This document shows, in pieces, positions 63,941 to 64,000 of a stretch of 64,000 nt of DNA. How positions within the stretch are numbered: position 1 is the stretch's first letter; each line of letters starts with the position of its first letter. Under the pieces are notes generated by a model. That model saw only the letters and a program-made list of their open reading frames with translations. It ran no database searches and was not told where the DNA came from. Location of the stretch: NCBI RefSeq assembly GCF_008711285.1, contig NZ_VXDC01000012.1, forward strand, positions 1-64,000, read 5' to 3'. This DNA comes from Roseibium aquae. Lineage in GTDB: Bacteria > Pseudomonadota > Alphaproteobacteria > Rhizobiales > Stappiaceae. The translations under genes were made by a program, and so were the position numbers.

Positions 63941-64000
63941 ACTGTCCTCGCTTCATTCTTGTTAGATGGCTATCGGACGCCGCAGCCGGCGCCAAAAATG

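Overview
The window is a GC-rich stretch (roughly 60-65% by eye) of an alphaproteobacterial chromosome, most likely from the Hyphomicrobiales. Three things point there. The order frr-uppS-cdsA-dxr-rseP-bamA-lpxD-fabZ-lpxA-lpxI-lpxB with gltA, gltX, comEC and lexA nearby is that of rhizobia and their relatives. The flagellar genes include the rhizobial-type motB-motC-fliK and flgB-flgC-fliE-flgG-flgA-flgI-motE-flgH-fliL-fliP blocks. lexA carries a GTTC-N7-GTTC operator, the alphaproteobacterial SOS box. I cannot name the genus.

Layout. 1-54: start of a probable IS256-type transposase running off the left edge. 193-6021: a minus-strand peptide-type ABC importer (binding protein, two permeases, two ATPases) with a large stem-loop after the binding-protein gene. 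6686-11532: a malonate module, with matB (malonyl-CoA synthetase) divergent from a three-gene TRAP transporter (matPQM type). 11537-14755: a 1072-residue, apparently self-sufficient reductive dehalogenase, with corrinoid and two [4Fe-4S] parts fused to a flavin/NAD(P)H reductase and a plant-type [2Fe-2S] ferredoxin. Its promoter region holds a perfect 14-bp palindrome. 14902-15723: a secreted DUF1194 protein.

15787-30850 is a flagellar region, all on the minus strand: (fliF)-(fliH-like)-motB-motC-fliK-transglycosylase; a flagellin gene with a structured leader that can pair its ribosome-binding site; and flgBC-fliE-flgGAI | motE-flgH-fliL-fliP, split by an internal terminator. Four tandem copies of a ~130-bp palindromic repeat lie between the flagellin gene and fliF. 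31086-36408 holds small orphan genes (glycine-rich secreted protein, PilZ protein, small membrane protein, membrane-anchored hydrolase), lexA and an FkbM methyltransferase.

36409-45884 is a heme uptake island: tonB, two exbD genes, exbB, an unknown four-cysteine secreted protein and a heme receptor on the minus strand, divergent from hmuSTUV. The shared promoter region has an Irr-type iron-control element. One of the two ExbD proteins has Asn in place of the essential membrane Asp. The island lies between lexA and comEC, which I recall as neighbours in several related genomes.

45902-63940 is core: comEC, gltX, gltA, a Dabb-domain protein, then the lipid A/outer-membrane/isoprenoid series lpxB-lpxI-lpxA-fabZ-lpxD-bamA-rseP-dxr-cdsA-uppS-frr, all on the minus strand. 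I found no tRNA, rRNA, CRISPR array or prophage. The item most worth following up is the fused reductive dehalogenase beside a TRAP transporter and an acyl-CoA ligase.
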